64,000 nucleotides of DNA from Gracilaria gracilis. Lineage: Eukaryota; Rhodophyta; Florideophyceae; Gracilariales; Gracilariaceae. Each line of letters begins with the position of its first letter. Position 1 is the stretch's first letter. The stretch is taken from assembly GCA_030374805.1 (NCBI GenBank), contig JARGSG010000131.1, positions 1 to 64,000 on the forward strand, read 5' to 3'. The position numbers and the translations under genes are program-made. Below are positions 1 through 11,543 of the stretch, piece by piece. The notes beneath the pieces were generated by a model. That model was not told where the DNA came from, did not search any database, and saw only the letters and a program-made list of their open reading frames with translations.

Positions 1-273
1 ATTGGGTACTGCTTTATGACATCAGAAGTATTCTTCGCCCTCTGGTGGAGCCTTATGAGTCGTTCTTTTGGGACTCTTCTCTGCTCACTGTAGGATTTTA
101 AAGCCGCATTCACAACATTACGGCAAAATTTGGTTTGGTTGGAAGCAGCAAATTTGTGCTAGGCAGTTCTGGAAGGCTGTTGATGTCTCGGGTATGATAC
201 CATTCTGAGTGGAAAGGTACATGCGTGTTGGATACCCGGAGGAGCATTGTTTCATTCACACGGTTTCGAGCAC

Positions 274-281
274 TATAAAAA
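274..281 (+). promoter_or_regulatory. TATA-like box of repeat unit 1
   Basis: TATAAAAA lies ~220 bp upstream of the KAAS-repeat ORF. The same box is at about 2325, 4439, 6567, 8707 and 10811 in the other units. It is a candidate core promoter for the repeated gene; transcription has not been shown. Confidence 0.4.
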
Positions 282-299
282 CGCGGGGTTCAATTCCTC

Positions 300-557
300 A
301 TGCCCATTTTTCTGCGCAAGCCAGTTTTCTTACATTCTGTTATCAGATATTGCTCGAACAAGGAAAGAAGAATCACAGTTCTGTGGTTCCATAAAGCTTC
401 GTGCCGTGTTAAGAGGCTCCTGAGATATACACATCATTTCAAACGCGATTTGGATAAGCGGTGGAATTATCAAGCTCGTCTCTTCTATTCAGACCAATTC
501 AATGGCGGGGGGTTCGAAAATAACTTTTACGTGCAGATGCTGCGTAAAGCACAGTAA
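300..557 (+). CDS. Small upstream ORF overlapping the KAAS-repeat ORF (unit 1)
   Basis: An 85-codon ATG ORF (begins MPIFLRKPVF) starts just downstream of the TATA-like box and overlaps the following KAAS-repeat ORF by 56 nt in another frame. It is basic (many Arg, Lys and His) and matches no family I recognise. The equivalent ORF is present in every unit. In unit 2 it is fused to the KAAS ORF by loss of one G. It may be an untranslated leader, a regulatory upstream ORF, or the N-terminal half of a protein made by frameshifting. Because the copies are almost identical, conservation among them is not evidence of coding. Confidence 0.25.
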   Translation: MPIFLRKPVFLHSVIRYCSNKERRITVLWFHKASCRVKRLLRYTHHFKRDLDKRWNYQARLFYSDQFNGGGFENNFYVQMLRKAQ

Positions 558-945
558 ATGCACATGCGTTCGTGCCAATTCGGTATCTTCTTCGGGTAAA
601 CATGCTTCCCGAACACCTACAGAGAAGGCGTTCTCCCAACCGACAGCAAAAGCTGCATCCAAAGCTGCATCCAAAGCCGCATCCAAAGCCGCGATAAAAA
701 CAACAACCAAAGCCGCGTCTAGGGCTTCGTCGAGAAGCACTTCAAAACCTCCTAAACCTCTCTCAGTTTCACCATCCTCCAGAAGATCAGTGAAGCCTGC
801 AGCTTCGGACTCAGCTTCTTCACCTAAGTGCTATACAACCCCACTGCACGTTAACAGTCCCGAAAATGACTGCTTAACTGGTTACCCATCAAGCCGGTAC
901 GCATCTAGCGGTTACGGGTCCGACAGCTCCCGCTGTAGCGATTGA
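502..945 (+). CDS. KAAS-repeat protein, unit 1 (147 aa)
   Basis: No known family recognised. The protein has three parts. Residues 1-26 are Cys-rich (a CRCC cluster, then CTC), possibly metal-binding or disulfide-bonded. The middle is a Lys-Ala-Ala-Ser tetrapeptide repeat, 3 copies here, resembling Ala/Lys-rich linkers such as histone H1 tails; this is composition only. The C-terminal ~80 residues are Ser/Pro/Arg-rich and end with a Ser/Tyr/Gly/Asp stretch. No membrane segment is seen. The ATG is chosen because it begins the longest ATG-initiated version; a run of six G lies directly after the second codon. Unit 1 has the fewest repeats in the array. Confidence 0.5.
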   Translation: MAGGSKITFTCRCCVKHSKCTCVRANSVSSSGKHASRTPTEKAFSQPTAKAASKAASKAASKAAIKTTTKAASRASSRSTSKPPKPLSVSPSSRRSVKPAASDSASSPKCYTTPLHVNSPENDCLTGYPSSRYASSGYGSDSSRCSD

Positions 946-2351
946 AGATCCAGCACCTACTCGGGGTATGAACCTTTACACCTTACAGTATGACAAAATA
1001 ACTTGGATGACATGATGGACATAAAGATATAAACATAAGTAGATTGATAGCAGTTCTTGTTATTTGAGGTTCATATTTGCCTTCTGGAAAACTTGTTCTA
1101 TGAATTAAAAACTCTTCTTCTGCCAAGAAGATAGTTCGAAACCAAATCGTGTACTTCCCCACACTCTTCTTCGGTCTAGGATTGGGAATATAGTCTTAGA
1201 GAGTAGCAACTGCTTTTCAAACACATGAGAGAATGGAGGGGCAAAACTGGAATCAGAATGTCAACGAGCCAGGAATTATGCCTTTTGGTGTGTAGCCCGC
1301 CCAATATTCCGCCCAGGAGGCAGTACACTACTTCAATTTCTCACCACTGCTGCTATCATAGATAACCAAAACATATTGAGTATTGTTGGTTATACTCTTG
1401 TTCGACTAGAATTCGTAACTCTTGATGGACAACATATCCAACCGTTCTAGTGCGAGGTCGAAAAGAATACATGGCGAAATTTGAGAAGTGGTGAAAACAT
1501 GCAGATTGGAAAAAATATATTGAGAAAGATTTGAGCTCATCGGTAAAATAGGATAAAGAGATTCATCTGATGGAAGCTTTGATTTCTTTCTTTTTTCCTA
1601 CCTATCATTGTTTTCATGAATTTGTATATGCTCAAATCACAAATGCATCATTAACTTCGGGACCGAAATATTTACATCCAAACCGGTATACGAATTGGTT
1701 CTTCTATTTGCGTTTCTTTCTCTACATGTAAGCTGTTGTTACATTTTCATGAAGCTGAACGAAAGGTATACGCCCATGAGCTAGAGAATGGTGTGAACTA
1801 TGTAAAACTTGATACCACACTTTTATGCTCCATTGTCACATTTTGGAGGCATTTTTATTTCATTGGTTGTCGCCGTGGGAAGAAAGTGAGTATCTTTGCT
1901 CTGGAGTGTAAGACTGTGCTCTTAAGGGTAATGTGCCAGAAAGAAGGATTATAGAGTAAATCCGGTTCTAGTCAAAACCGAAGCACTGGTTTCAGAACAT
2001 AAATTGGGTTTAGTGGTGTTTCGGCTTTCCTTCAGTTTTGGTAAAGTATACATTGGGTACTGCTTTATGACATGAGGAGTATTCTTCGCCCTCTGGTGGA
2101 GCCTTATGAGTCGTTCTTTTGGGACTCTTCTCTGCTCACTGTAGGATTTTAAAGCCGCATTCACAACATTACGGCAAAATTTGGTTTGGTTGGAAGCAGC
2201 AAATTTGTGCTAGGCAGTTCTGGAAGGCTGTTGATGTCTCGGGTATGATACCATTCTGAGTGGAAAGGTACATGCGTGTTGGATACCCGGAGGAGCATTG
2301 TTTCATTCACACGGTTTCGAGCACTATAAAAACGCGGGGGTTCAATTCCTC

Positions 2352-3056
2352 ATGCCCATTTTTCTGCGCAAGCCAGTTTTCTTACATTCTGTTATCAGAT
2401 ATTGCTCGAACAAGGAAAGAAGAATCACAGTTCTGTGGTTCCATAAAGCTTCGTGCCGTGTTAAGAGGCTCCTGAGATATACACATCATTTCAAACGCGA
2501 TTTGGATAAGCGGTGGAATTATCAAGCTCGTCTCTTCTATTCAGACCAATTCAATGGCGGGGGTTCGAAAATAACTTTTACGTGCAGATGCTGCGTAAAG
2601 CACAGTAAATGCACATGCGTTCGTGCCAATTCGGTATCTTCTTCGGGTAAACATGCTTCCCGAACACCTACAGAGAAGGCGTTCTCCCAACCGACAGCAA
2701 AAGCTGCATCCAAAGCTGCATCCAAAGCTGCATCTAAAGCCGCATCCAAAGCTGCATCTAAAGCCGCATCCAAAGCCGCATCCAAAGCCGCATCCAAAGC
2801 CGCGATAAAAACAACAACCAAAGCCGCGTCTAGGGCTTCGTCGAGAAGCACTTCAAAACCTCCTAAACCTCTCTCAGTTTCACCATCCTCCAGAAGATCA
2901 GTGAAGCCTGCAGCTTCGGACTCAGCTTCTTCACCTAAGCGCTATACAACCCCACTGCACGTTTACAGTCCCGGAAATGACTGCTTAACTGGTTACCCAT
3001 CAAGCCGGTACGCATCTAGCGGTTACGGGTCCGACAGCTCCCGCTGTAGCGATTGA
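2352..3056 (+). CDS. KAAS-repeat protein, unit 2, fused to upstream ORF (234 aa)
   Basis: In this unit the G run after the usual start codon has five Gs instead of six (near 2560). As a result the upstream ORF that begins MPIFLRKPVF runs straight into the Cys-rich/KAAS frame, giving one 234-aa ORF from the ATG at 2352. The usual internal ATG (near 2554) would read only a few codons here. Eight KAAS repeats are present. The fused form may be the ancestral full-length protein, with the other units one base out of frame, or a copy-specific indel. A sequencing error in the homopolymer is also possible. Confidence 0.4.
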   Translation: MPIFLRKPVFLHSVIRYCSNKERRITVLWFHKASCRVKRLLRYTHHFKRDLDKRWNYQARLFYSDQFNGGGSKITFTCRCCVKHSKCTCVRANSVSSSGKHASRTPTEKAFSQPTAKAASKAASKAASKAASKAASKAASKAASKAASKAAIKTTTKAASRASSRSTSKPPKPLSVSPSSRRSVKPAASDSASSPKRYTTPLHVYSPGNDCLTGYPSSRYASSGYGSDSSRCSD

Positions 3057-4667
3057 AGATCCAGCACCTACTCGCGGTATGAACCTTTACACTTTACAGT
3101 ATGACAAAATAACTTGGATGACATGATGGACATAAAGATATAAACATAAGTAGATTGATAGCCGTTCTTGTTATTTGAGCTTCATATTTGCCTTCTGGAA
3201 AACGTTTTCTATGAATTAAAAACTCTTCTTCTGCCAAGAAGATAGTTCGAAACCAAATCGTGTACTTCCCCACACTCTTCTTCGGTCTAGGATTGGAAAT
3301 ATAGTCTTAGAGAGTAGCAACTGCTTTTCAAACACATGAGAGAATGGAGGGGCAAAACTGGAATCAGAATGTCAACGAGCCAGGAATTATGCCTTTTGGT
3401 GTGTAGCCCGCACCAATATTCCGCCCAGGAGGCAGTACACTACTTCAATTTCTCACCACTGCTGCTATCATAGATAACCAAAACATATTGAGTATTGTTG
3501 GTTATACTCTTGTTCGACTAGAATTCGTAACTCTTGATGGACAACATATCCAACCGTTCTAGTGCGAGGTCGAAAAGAATACATGGCGAAATTTGAGAAG
3601 TGGTGAAAACATGCAGATTGGAAAAAATATATTGAGAAAGATTTGAGCTCATCGGTAAAATAGGATAAAGAGATTCATCTGATGGAAGCTTTGATTTCTT
3701 TCTTTTTTCCTACCTATCATTGTTTTCATGAATATTGTATATGCTCAAATCACAAATGCATCATTAACTTCGGGACCGAAATATTTACATCCAAACCGGT
3801 ATATGAATTGGTTCTTCTATTTGCGTTTCTTTCTCTACATGTAAGCTGTTGTTACATTTTCATGAAGCTGAACGAAAGGTATACGCCCATGAGCTAGAGA
3901 ATGGTGTGAACTATGTAAAACTTGATACCACACTTTTATGCTCCATTGTCACATTTTTGGAGGCATTTTTTATTTCATTGGTTGTCGCCGTGGAAAGAAA
4001 GTGAGTATCTTTGCTCTGGAGTGTAAGACTGTGCTCTTAGGGTAATGTGCCAGAAAGAAGGATTATAGAGTAAATCCGGTTCTAGTCAAAACCGAAGCAC
4101 TGGTTTCAGAACATAAATTGGGTTTAGTGGTGTTTCGGCTTTCCTTCAGTTTTGGTAAAGTATACATTGGGTACTGCTTTCTGACATGAGGAGTATTCTT
4201 CGCCCTCTGGTGGAGCCTTATGAGTCGTTCTTTTGGGACTCTTCTCTGCTCACTGTAGGATTTTAAAGCCGCATTCACAACATTACGGCCAAATTTGGTT
4301 TGGTTGGAAGCAGCAAACTTGTGCTAGGCAGTTTTGGAAGGCTATTGATGTCTCGGGTATGATACCATTCTGAGTGGAAAGGTACATGCGTGTTGGATAC
4401 CCGGAGGAGCATTGTTTCATTCACACGGTTTCGAGCCCTATAAAAACGCGAGGGTTCAATTCCTCATGCCCATTTTTCTGCGCAAGCCAGTTTTCTTACA
4501 TTCTGTTATCAGATATTGCTCGAACAAGGAAAGAAGAATCACAGTTCTGTGGTTCCATAAAGCTTCGTGCCGTGTTAAGAGGCTCCTGAGATATACACAT
4601 CATTTCAAACGCGATTTGGATAAGCGGTGGAATTATCAAGCTCGTCTCTTCTATTCAGACCAATTCA

Positions 4668-5183
4668 ATGGCGGGGGGTTCGAAAATAACTTTTACGTGC
4701 AGATGCTGCGTAAAGCACAGTAACTGCACATGCGTTCGTGCCAATTCGGTATCTTCTTCGGGTAAACATGCTTCCCGAACACCTACAGAGAAGGCGTTCT
4801 CCCAACCGACAGCAAAAGCTGCATCCAAAGCTGCATCCAAAGCTGCATCCAAAGCTGCATCTAAAGCCGCATCCAAAGCCGCATCCAAAGCCGCATCCAA
4901 AGCCGCATCCAAAGCCGCATCCAAAGCCGCGATAAAAACAACAACCAAAGCCGCGTCTAGGGCTTCGTCGAGAAGCACTTCAAAACCTCCTAAACCTCTC
5001 TCAGTTTCACCATCCTCCAGAACATCAGTGAAGCCTGCAGCTTCGGACTCAGCTTCTTCACCTAAGCGCTATACAACCCCACTGCACGTTTACAGTCCCG
5101 GAAATGACTGCTTAACTGGTTACCCATCAAGCCGGTACGCATCTAGCGGTTACGGGTCCGACAGCTCCCGCTGTAGCGATTGA
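4668..5183 (+). CDS. KAAS-repeat protein, unit 3 (171 aa)
   Basis: Same architecture as the unit-1 protein: Cys-rich N-terminus, nine KAAS tetrapeptides, Ser/Pro/Arg-rich C-terminus. A Lys-to-Asn change sits in the Cys-rich part (HSNC instead of HSKC), and an Arg-to-Thr change follows the SVSPSS segment. Six Gs follow the start, so the upstream ORF overlaps out of frame. Confidence 0.5.
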   Translation: MAGGSKITFTCRCCVKHSNCTCVRANSVSSSGKHASRTPTEKAFSQPTAKAASKAASKAASKAASKAASKAASKAASKAASKAASKAAIKTTTKAASRASSRSTSKPPKPLSVSPSSRTSVKPAASDSASSPKRYTTPLHVYSPGNDCLTGYPSSRYASSGYGSDSSRCSD

Positions 5184-6795
5184 AGATCCAGCACCTACTC
5201 GCGGTATGAACCTTTACACTTTACAGTATGACAAAATAACTTGGATGACATGATGGACATAAAGATATAAACATAAGTAGATTGATAGCCGTTCTTGTTA
5301 TTTGAGCTTCATATTTGCCTTCTGGAAAACGTTTTCTATGAATTAAAAACTCTTCTTCTGCCAAGAAGATAGTTCGAAACCAAATCGTGTACTTCCCCAC
5401 ACTCTTCTTCGGTCTAGGATTGGGAATATAGTCTTAGAGAGTAGCAACTGCTTTTCAAACACATGAGAGAATGGAGGGGCAAAACTGGAATCAGAATGTC
5501 AACGAGCCAGGAATTATGCCTTTTGGTGTGTAGCCCGCACCAATATTCCGCCCAGGAGGCAGTACACTACTTCAATTTCTCACCACTGCTGCTATCATAG
5601 ATAACCAAAACATATTGAGTATTGTTGGTTATACTCTTGTTCGACTAGAATTCGTAACTCTTGATGGACAACATATCCAACCGTTCTAGTGCGAGGCCGA
5701 AAATATTACATGGCGGAATTTGAGAAGTGGTGGAAACATATAGATTTCATAAAAGTATGTGGCGAAAGATATGTGCTCATTGGTCAAATACGATAGAGAG
5801 ATTCATCTGATGGAAGCTTTGATTTCTTTCTTTTTTCCTACCTATCATTGTTTTCATGAATATTGTATATGCTCAAATCACAAATGCATCATTAACTTCG
5901 GGACCGAAATATTTACATCCAAACCGGTATATGAATTGATTCTTCTATTTGCGTTTCTTTCTCTACATGTAAGCTGTTGTTACATTTTCATGAAGCTGAA
6001 CGAAAGGTATACGCCCATGAGCTAGAGAATGGTGTGAACTATGTAAAACTTGATACCACACTTTTATGCTCCATTGTCACATTTTTGGAGGCATTTTTTA
6101 TTTCATTGGTTGTCGCCGTGGGAAGAAAGTGAGTATCTTTACTCTGGAGTGTAAGACTGTGCTCTTAGGGTAATGTGCCAGAAAGAAGGATTATAGAGTA
6201 AATCCGGTTCTAGTCAAAACCGAAGCACTGGTTTCAGAACATAAATTGGGTTTAGTGGTGTTTCGGCTTTCCTTCAGTTTTGGTAAAGTATACATTGGGT
6301 ACTGCTTTATGACATCAGAAGTATTCTTCGCCCTCTGGTGGAGCCTTATGAGTCGTTCTTTTGGGACTCTTCTCTGCTCACTGTAGGATTTTAAAGCCGC
6401 ATTCACAACATTACGGCCAAATTTGGTTTGGTTGGAAGCAGCAAACTTGTGCTAGGCAGTTTTGGAAGGCTGTTGATGTCTCGGGTATGATACCATTCTG
6501 AGTGGAAAGGTACATGCGTGTTGGATACCCGGAGGAGCATTGTTTCATTCACACGGTTTCGAGCACTATAAAAACGCGAGGGTTCAATTCCTCATGCCCA
6601 TTTTTCTGCGCAAGCCAGTTTTCTTACATTCTGTTATCAGATATTGCTCGAACAAGGAAAGAAGAATCACAGTTCTGTGGTTCCATAAAGCTTCGTGCCG
6701 TGTTAAGAGGCTCCTGAGATATACACATCATTTCAAACGCGATTTGGATAAGCGGTGGAATTATCAAGCTCGTCTCTTCTATTCAGACCAATTCA

Positions 6796-7323
6796 ATGGC
6801 GGGGGGTTCGAAAATAACTTTTACGTGCAGATGCTGCGTAAAGCACAGTAAATGCACATGCGTTCGTGCCAATTCGGTATCTTCTTCGGGTAAACATGCT
6901 TCCCGAACACCTACAGAGAAGGCGTTCTCCCAACCGACAGCAAAAGCTGCATCCAAAGCTGCATCCAAAGCTGCATCTAAAGCCGCATCCAAAGCCGCAT
7001 CCAAAGCCGCATCCAAAGCCGCATCCAAAGCCGCATCCAAAGCCGCATCCAAAGCCGCATCCAAAGCCGCGATAAAAACAACAACCAAAGCCGCGTCTAG
7101 GGCTTCGTCGAGAAGCACTTCAAAACCTCCTAAACCTCTCTCAGTTTCACCATCCTCCAGAAGATCAGTGAAGCCTGCAGCTTCGGACTCAGCTTCTTCA
7201 CCTAAGCGCTATACAACCCCACTGCACGTTTACAGTCCTGGAAATGACTGCTTAACTGGTTACCCATCAAGCCGGTACGCATCTAGCGGTTACGGGTCCG
7301 ACAGCTCCCGCTGTAGCGATTGA
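6796..7323 (+). CDS. KAAS-repeat protein, unit 4 (175 aa)
   Basis: Same architecture, with ten KAAS tetrapeptides, the largest number in the window. The ORF is intact from ATG to TGA. Confidence 0.5.
   Translation: MAGGSKITFTCRCCVKHSKCTCVRANSVSSSGKHASRTPTEKAFSQPTAKAASKAASKAASKAASKAASKAASKAASKAASKAASKAASKAAIKTTTKAASRASSRSTSKPPKPLSVSPSSRRSVKPAASDSASSPKRYTTPLHVYSPGNDCLTGYPSSRYASSGYGSDSSRCSD
6943..7062 (+). repeat. 12-bp minisatellite coding KAAS (unit 4, 10 copies)
   Basis: Ten tandem copies of AAAGCYGCATCY encode Lys-Ala-Ala-Ser. The homologous minisatellite has 3, 8, 9, 10, 7 and 8 copies in units 1 to 6. The period is a multiple of three, so expansion and contraction keep the frame. Two variants (GCT and GCC as the first Ala codon) are grouped, GCT copies mainly 5' and GCC copies 3', which suggests expansion inside the GCC block. 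Confidence 0.95.
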
Positions 7324-8935
7324 AGATCCAGCACCTACTCGCGGTATGAACCTTTACACTTTACAGTATGACAAAATAACTTGGATGACATGATGGACAT
7401 AAAGATATAAACATAAGTAGATTGATAGCAGTTCTTGTTATTTGAGGTTCATATTTGCCTTCTGGAAAACGTTTTCTATGAATTAAAAACTCTTCTTCTG
7501 CCAAGAAGATAGTTCGAAACCAAATCGTGTACTTCCCAACACTCTTCTTCGGTCTAGGATTGGGAATATAGTCTTAGAGAGTAGCAACTGCTTTTCAAAC
7601 ACATGAGAGAATGGAGGGGCAAAACTGGAATCAGAATGTCAACGAGCCAGGAATTATGCCTTTTGGTGTGTAGCCCGCCCCAATATTCCGCCCAGGAGGC
7701 AGTACACTACTTCAATTTCTCACCACTGCTGCTATCATAGATAACCAAAACATATTGAGTATTGTTGGTTATACTCTTGTTCGACTAGAATTCGTAACTC
7801 TTGATGGACAACATATCCAACCGTTCTAGTGCGAGGCCGAAAATATTACATGGCGGAATTTGAGAAGTGGTGGAAACATATAGATTTCATAAAAGTATGT
7901 GGCGAAAGATATGTGCTCATTGGTCAAATACGATAGAGAGATTCATCTGATGAAAGCTTTGATTTCTTTCTTTTTTTCTACCTATCATTGTTTTCATGAA
8001 TATTGTATATGCTCAAATCACAAATGCATCATTAACTTCGGGACCGAAATATTTACATCCAAACCGGTATACGAATTGGTTCTTCTATTTGCGTTTCTTT
8101 CTCTACATGTAAGCTGTTGTTACATTTTCATGAAGCTGAACGAAAGGTATACGCCCATGAGCTAGAGAATGGTGTGAACTATGTAAAACTTGATACCACA
8201 CTTTTATGCTCCATTGTCACATTTTTGGAGGCATTTTTTATTTCATTGGTTGTCGCCGTGGGAAGAAAGTGAGTATCTTTGCTCTGGAGTGTAAGACTGT
8301 GCTCTTAGGGTAATGTGCCAGAAAGAAGGATTATAGAGTAAATCCGGTTCTAGTCAAAACCGAAGCACTGGTTTCAGAACATAAATTGGGTTTAGTGGTG
8401 TTTCGGCTTTCCTTCAGTTTTGGTAAAGTATACATTGGGTACTGCTTTATGACATCAGGAGTATTCTTCGCCCTCTGGTGGAGCCTTATGAGTCGTTCTT
8501 TTGGGACTCTTCTCTGCTCACTGTAGGATTTTAAAGCCCCATTCACAACATTATGGCCAAATTTGGTTTGGTTGGAAGCAGCAAACTTGTGCTAGGCAGT
8601 TATGGAAGGCTGTTGATGTCTCGGGTATGATACCATTCTGAGTGGAAAGGTACATGCGTGTTGGATACCCGGAGGAGCATTGTTTCATTCACACGGTTTC
8701 GAGCACTATAAAAACGCGAGGGTTCAATTCCTCATGCCCATTTTTCTGCGCAAGCCAGTTTTCTTACATTCTGTTATCAGATATTGCTCGAACAAGGAAA
8801 GAAGAATCACAGTTCTGTGGTTCCATAAAGCTTCGTGCCGTGTTAAGAGGCTCCTGAGATATACACATCATTTCAAACGCGATTTGGATAAGCGGTGGAA
8901 TTATCAAGCTCGTCTCTTCTATTCAGACCAATTCA

Positions 8936-9427
8936 ATGGCGGGGGGTTCGAAAATAACTTTTACGTGCAGATGCTGCGTAAAGCACAGTAAATGCACATG
9001 CGTTCGTGCCAATTCGGTATCTTCTTCGGGTAAACATGCTTCCCGAACACCTACCGAGAATGCTTTCTCCCAAGCGACAGCAAAAGCTGCATCCAAAGCT
9101 GCACCCAAAGCCGCATCCAAAGCCGCATCCAAAGCCGCATCCAAAGCCGCATCCAAAGCCGCATCCAAAGCCGCGATTAAAACAACAACCAAAGCCACTT
9201 CTAGGGCTTCGTCAAGAAGCACTTCAAAACCTCCTAAACCTCTCTCAGTTTCACCATCCTCCAGAAGATCAGTGAAGCCTGCAGCTTCGGACTCAGCTTC
9301 TTCACCTAAGCGCTATACAACCCCACTGCACGTTTACAGTCCTGGAAATGACTGCTTAACTGGTTACCCATCAAGCCGGTACGCATCTAGCGGTTACGGG
9401 TCCGACAGCTCCCGATGTAGCGATTGA
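8936..9427 (+). CDS. KAAS-repeat protein, unit 5 (163 aa)
   Basis: Same architecture, with seven repeats, the second of which is KAAP. This copy carries more substitutions around the repeat than the others (for example ENAFSQAT in place of EKAFSQPT, and TSRASS in place of ASRASS). It remains open to the usual TGA. Confidence 0.5.
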   Translation: MAGGSKITFTCRCCVKHSKCTCVRANSVSSSGKHASRTPTENAFSQATAKAASKAAPKAASKAASKAASKAASKAASKAAIKTTTKATSRASSRSTSKPPKPLSVSPSSRRSVKPAASDSASSPKRYTTPLHVYSPGNDCLTGYPSSRYASSGYGSDSSRCSD

Positions 9428-11039
9428 AGATCCAGCACCTACTCGCGGTATGAACCTTTACACTTTACAGTATGACAAAATAACTTGGATGACATAATGG
9501 ACATAAAGATATAAACATAAGTAGATTGATAGCAGTTCTTGTTATTTGAGGTTCATATTTGCCTTCTGGAAAACGTTTTCTATGAATTAAAAACTCTTCT
9601 TCTGCCAAGAAGATAGTTCGAAACCAAATCGTGTACTTCCCCACACTCTTCTTCGGTCTAGGATTGGGAATATAGTCTTAGAGAGTAGCAACTGCTTTTC
9701 AAACACATGAGAGAATGGAGGGGCAAAACTGGAATCAGAATGTCAACGAGCCAGGAATTATGCCTTTTGGTGTGTAGCCCGCACCAATATTCCGCCCACG
9801 GAGGCAGTACACTACTTCAATTTCTCACCACTGCTGCTATCATAGATAACCAAAACATATTGAGTATTGTTGGTTATACTCTCGTTCGACTAGAATTCGT
9901 AACTCTTGATGGACAACATATCCAACCGTTCTAGTGCGAGGCCGAAAATATTACATGGCGGAATTTGAGAAGTGGTGGAAACATACAGATTTCATAAAAG
10001 TATGTGGAGAAAGATATGTGCTCATTGGTCAAATAGGATAGAGAGATTCATCTGATGAAAGCTTTGATTTCTTTCTTTTTTTCTACCTATCATTGTTTTC
10101 ATGAATATTGTATATGCTCAAATCACAAATGCATCATTAACTTCGGGACCGAAATATTTACATCCAAACCGGTATACGAATTGGTTCTTCTATTTGCGTT
10201 TCTTTCTCTACATGTAAGCTGTTGTTACATTTTCATGAAGCTGAACGAAAGGTATAAGCCCATGAGCTAGAGAATGGTGTGAACTGTGTAAACTTGATAC
10301 CACACTTTTATGCTCTATTGTCACATTTTTGGAGGCATTTTTTATTTCATTGGTTGTCGCCGTGGGAAGAAAGTGAGTATCTTTGCTCTGGAGTGTAAGA
10401 CTGTGCTCTTAAGGTAATGTGCCAGAAAGAAGGATTACAGAGTAAATCCGGTTCTAGTCAAAACCGAAGCACTGGTTTCAGAACATAAATTGGGTTTAGT
10501 GGTGTTTCGGCTTTCCTTCAGTTTTGGTAAAGTATACATTGGGTACTGCTTTATGACATCAGGAGTATTCTTCGCCCTCTGGTGGAGCCTTATGAGTCGT
10601 TCTTTCGGGATTCTTCTCTGCTTACTGTAAGATTTAAAAGCCGCATTCACAACATTATGGCCAAATTTGGTTTCGTTGGAAGCAGCAAATTTGTTCTAGG
10701 CAGTTCTGGAAGGCTGTTGATGTCTCGGGTATGATACCATTCTGAGAGGAAAGGTACATGCGTGTTGGATACCCGGAGGAGCATTGTTTCATTCACACGG
10801 TTTCGAGCACTATAAAAACGCGGGGGTTCAATTCCTCATGCCCATTTTTCTGCGCAAGCCAGTTTTCTTACATTCTGTTATCAGATATTGCTCGAACAAG
10901 GAAAGAAGAATCACAGTTCTGTGGTTCCATAAAGCTTCGTGCCGTGTTAAGAGGCTCCTGAGATATACACATCATTTCAAACGCGATTTGGATAAGCGGT
11001 GGAATTATCAAGCTCGTCTCTTCTATTCAGACCAATTCA

Positions 11040-11543
11040 ATGGCGGGGGGTTCGAAAATAACTTTTACGTGCAGATGCTGCGTAAAGCACAGTAAATGCA
11101 CATGCGTTCGTGCCAATTCAGTATCTTCTTCGGGTTAACATGCTTCCCGAACACCTACAGAGAAGGCGTTCTCCCAACCGACAGCAAAAGCTGCATCAAA
11201 AGCTGCATCCAAAGCTGCATCCAAAGCTGCATCCAAAGCCGCATCCAAAGCCGCATCCAAAGCCGCATCCAAAGCCGCATCCAAAGCCGCGATAAAAACA
11301 ACAACCAAAGCCGCGTCTAGGGCTTCGTCGAGAAGCACTTCAAAACCTCCTAAACCTCTCTCAGTTTCACCATCCTCCAGAAGATCAGTGAAGCCTGCAG
11401 CTTCGGACTCAGCTTCTTCACCTAAGCGCTATACAACCCCACTGCACGTTTACAGTCCCGAAAATGACTGCTTAACTGGTTACCCATCAAGCCGGTACGC
11501 ATCTAGCGGTTACGGGTCCGACAGCTCCCGCTGTAGCGATTGA
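11040..11543 (+). pseudogene. KAAS-repeat ORF, unit 6, nonsense-mutated
   Basis: The reading frame starts as in the other units but codon 33 is TAA (11,136-11,138) where the other units have AAA (Lys). Only the Cys-rich head (32 aa) would be made. Downstream, eight KAAS repeats and the C-terminal region remain open to the normal TGA at 11,541-11,543. Confidence 0.7.

Noticed and set aside
290-310. GGTTCAATTCC after the TATA-like box matches the tRNA B-box consensus in every unit of the array
   Set aside because: No A box, no acceptor stem and only a partial T-stem could be drawn; the match is 11 bp and likely chance.
489-740. Minus-strand ORFs of Leu-Asp-Ala-Ala repeats opposite each KAAS ORF
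   Set aside because: They are the antisense translation of the 12-bp minisatellite, open only because the repeat lacks stops on both strands.
1949-2164. Conserved 71-codon minus-strand ORF in every unit (and a 71-88-codon plus-strand ORF near 3,682 and its counterparts)
   Set aside because: Starts are often non-ATG, no domain is visible, and identity among near-identical units gives no evidence of selection.
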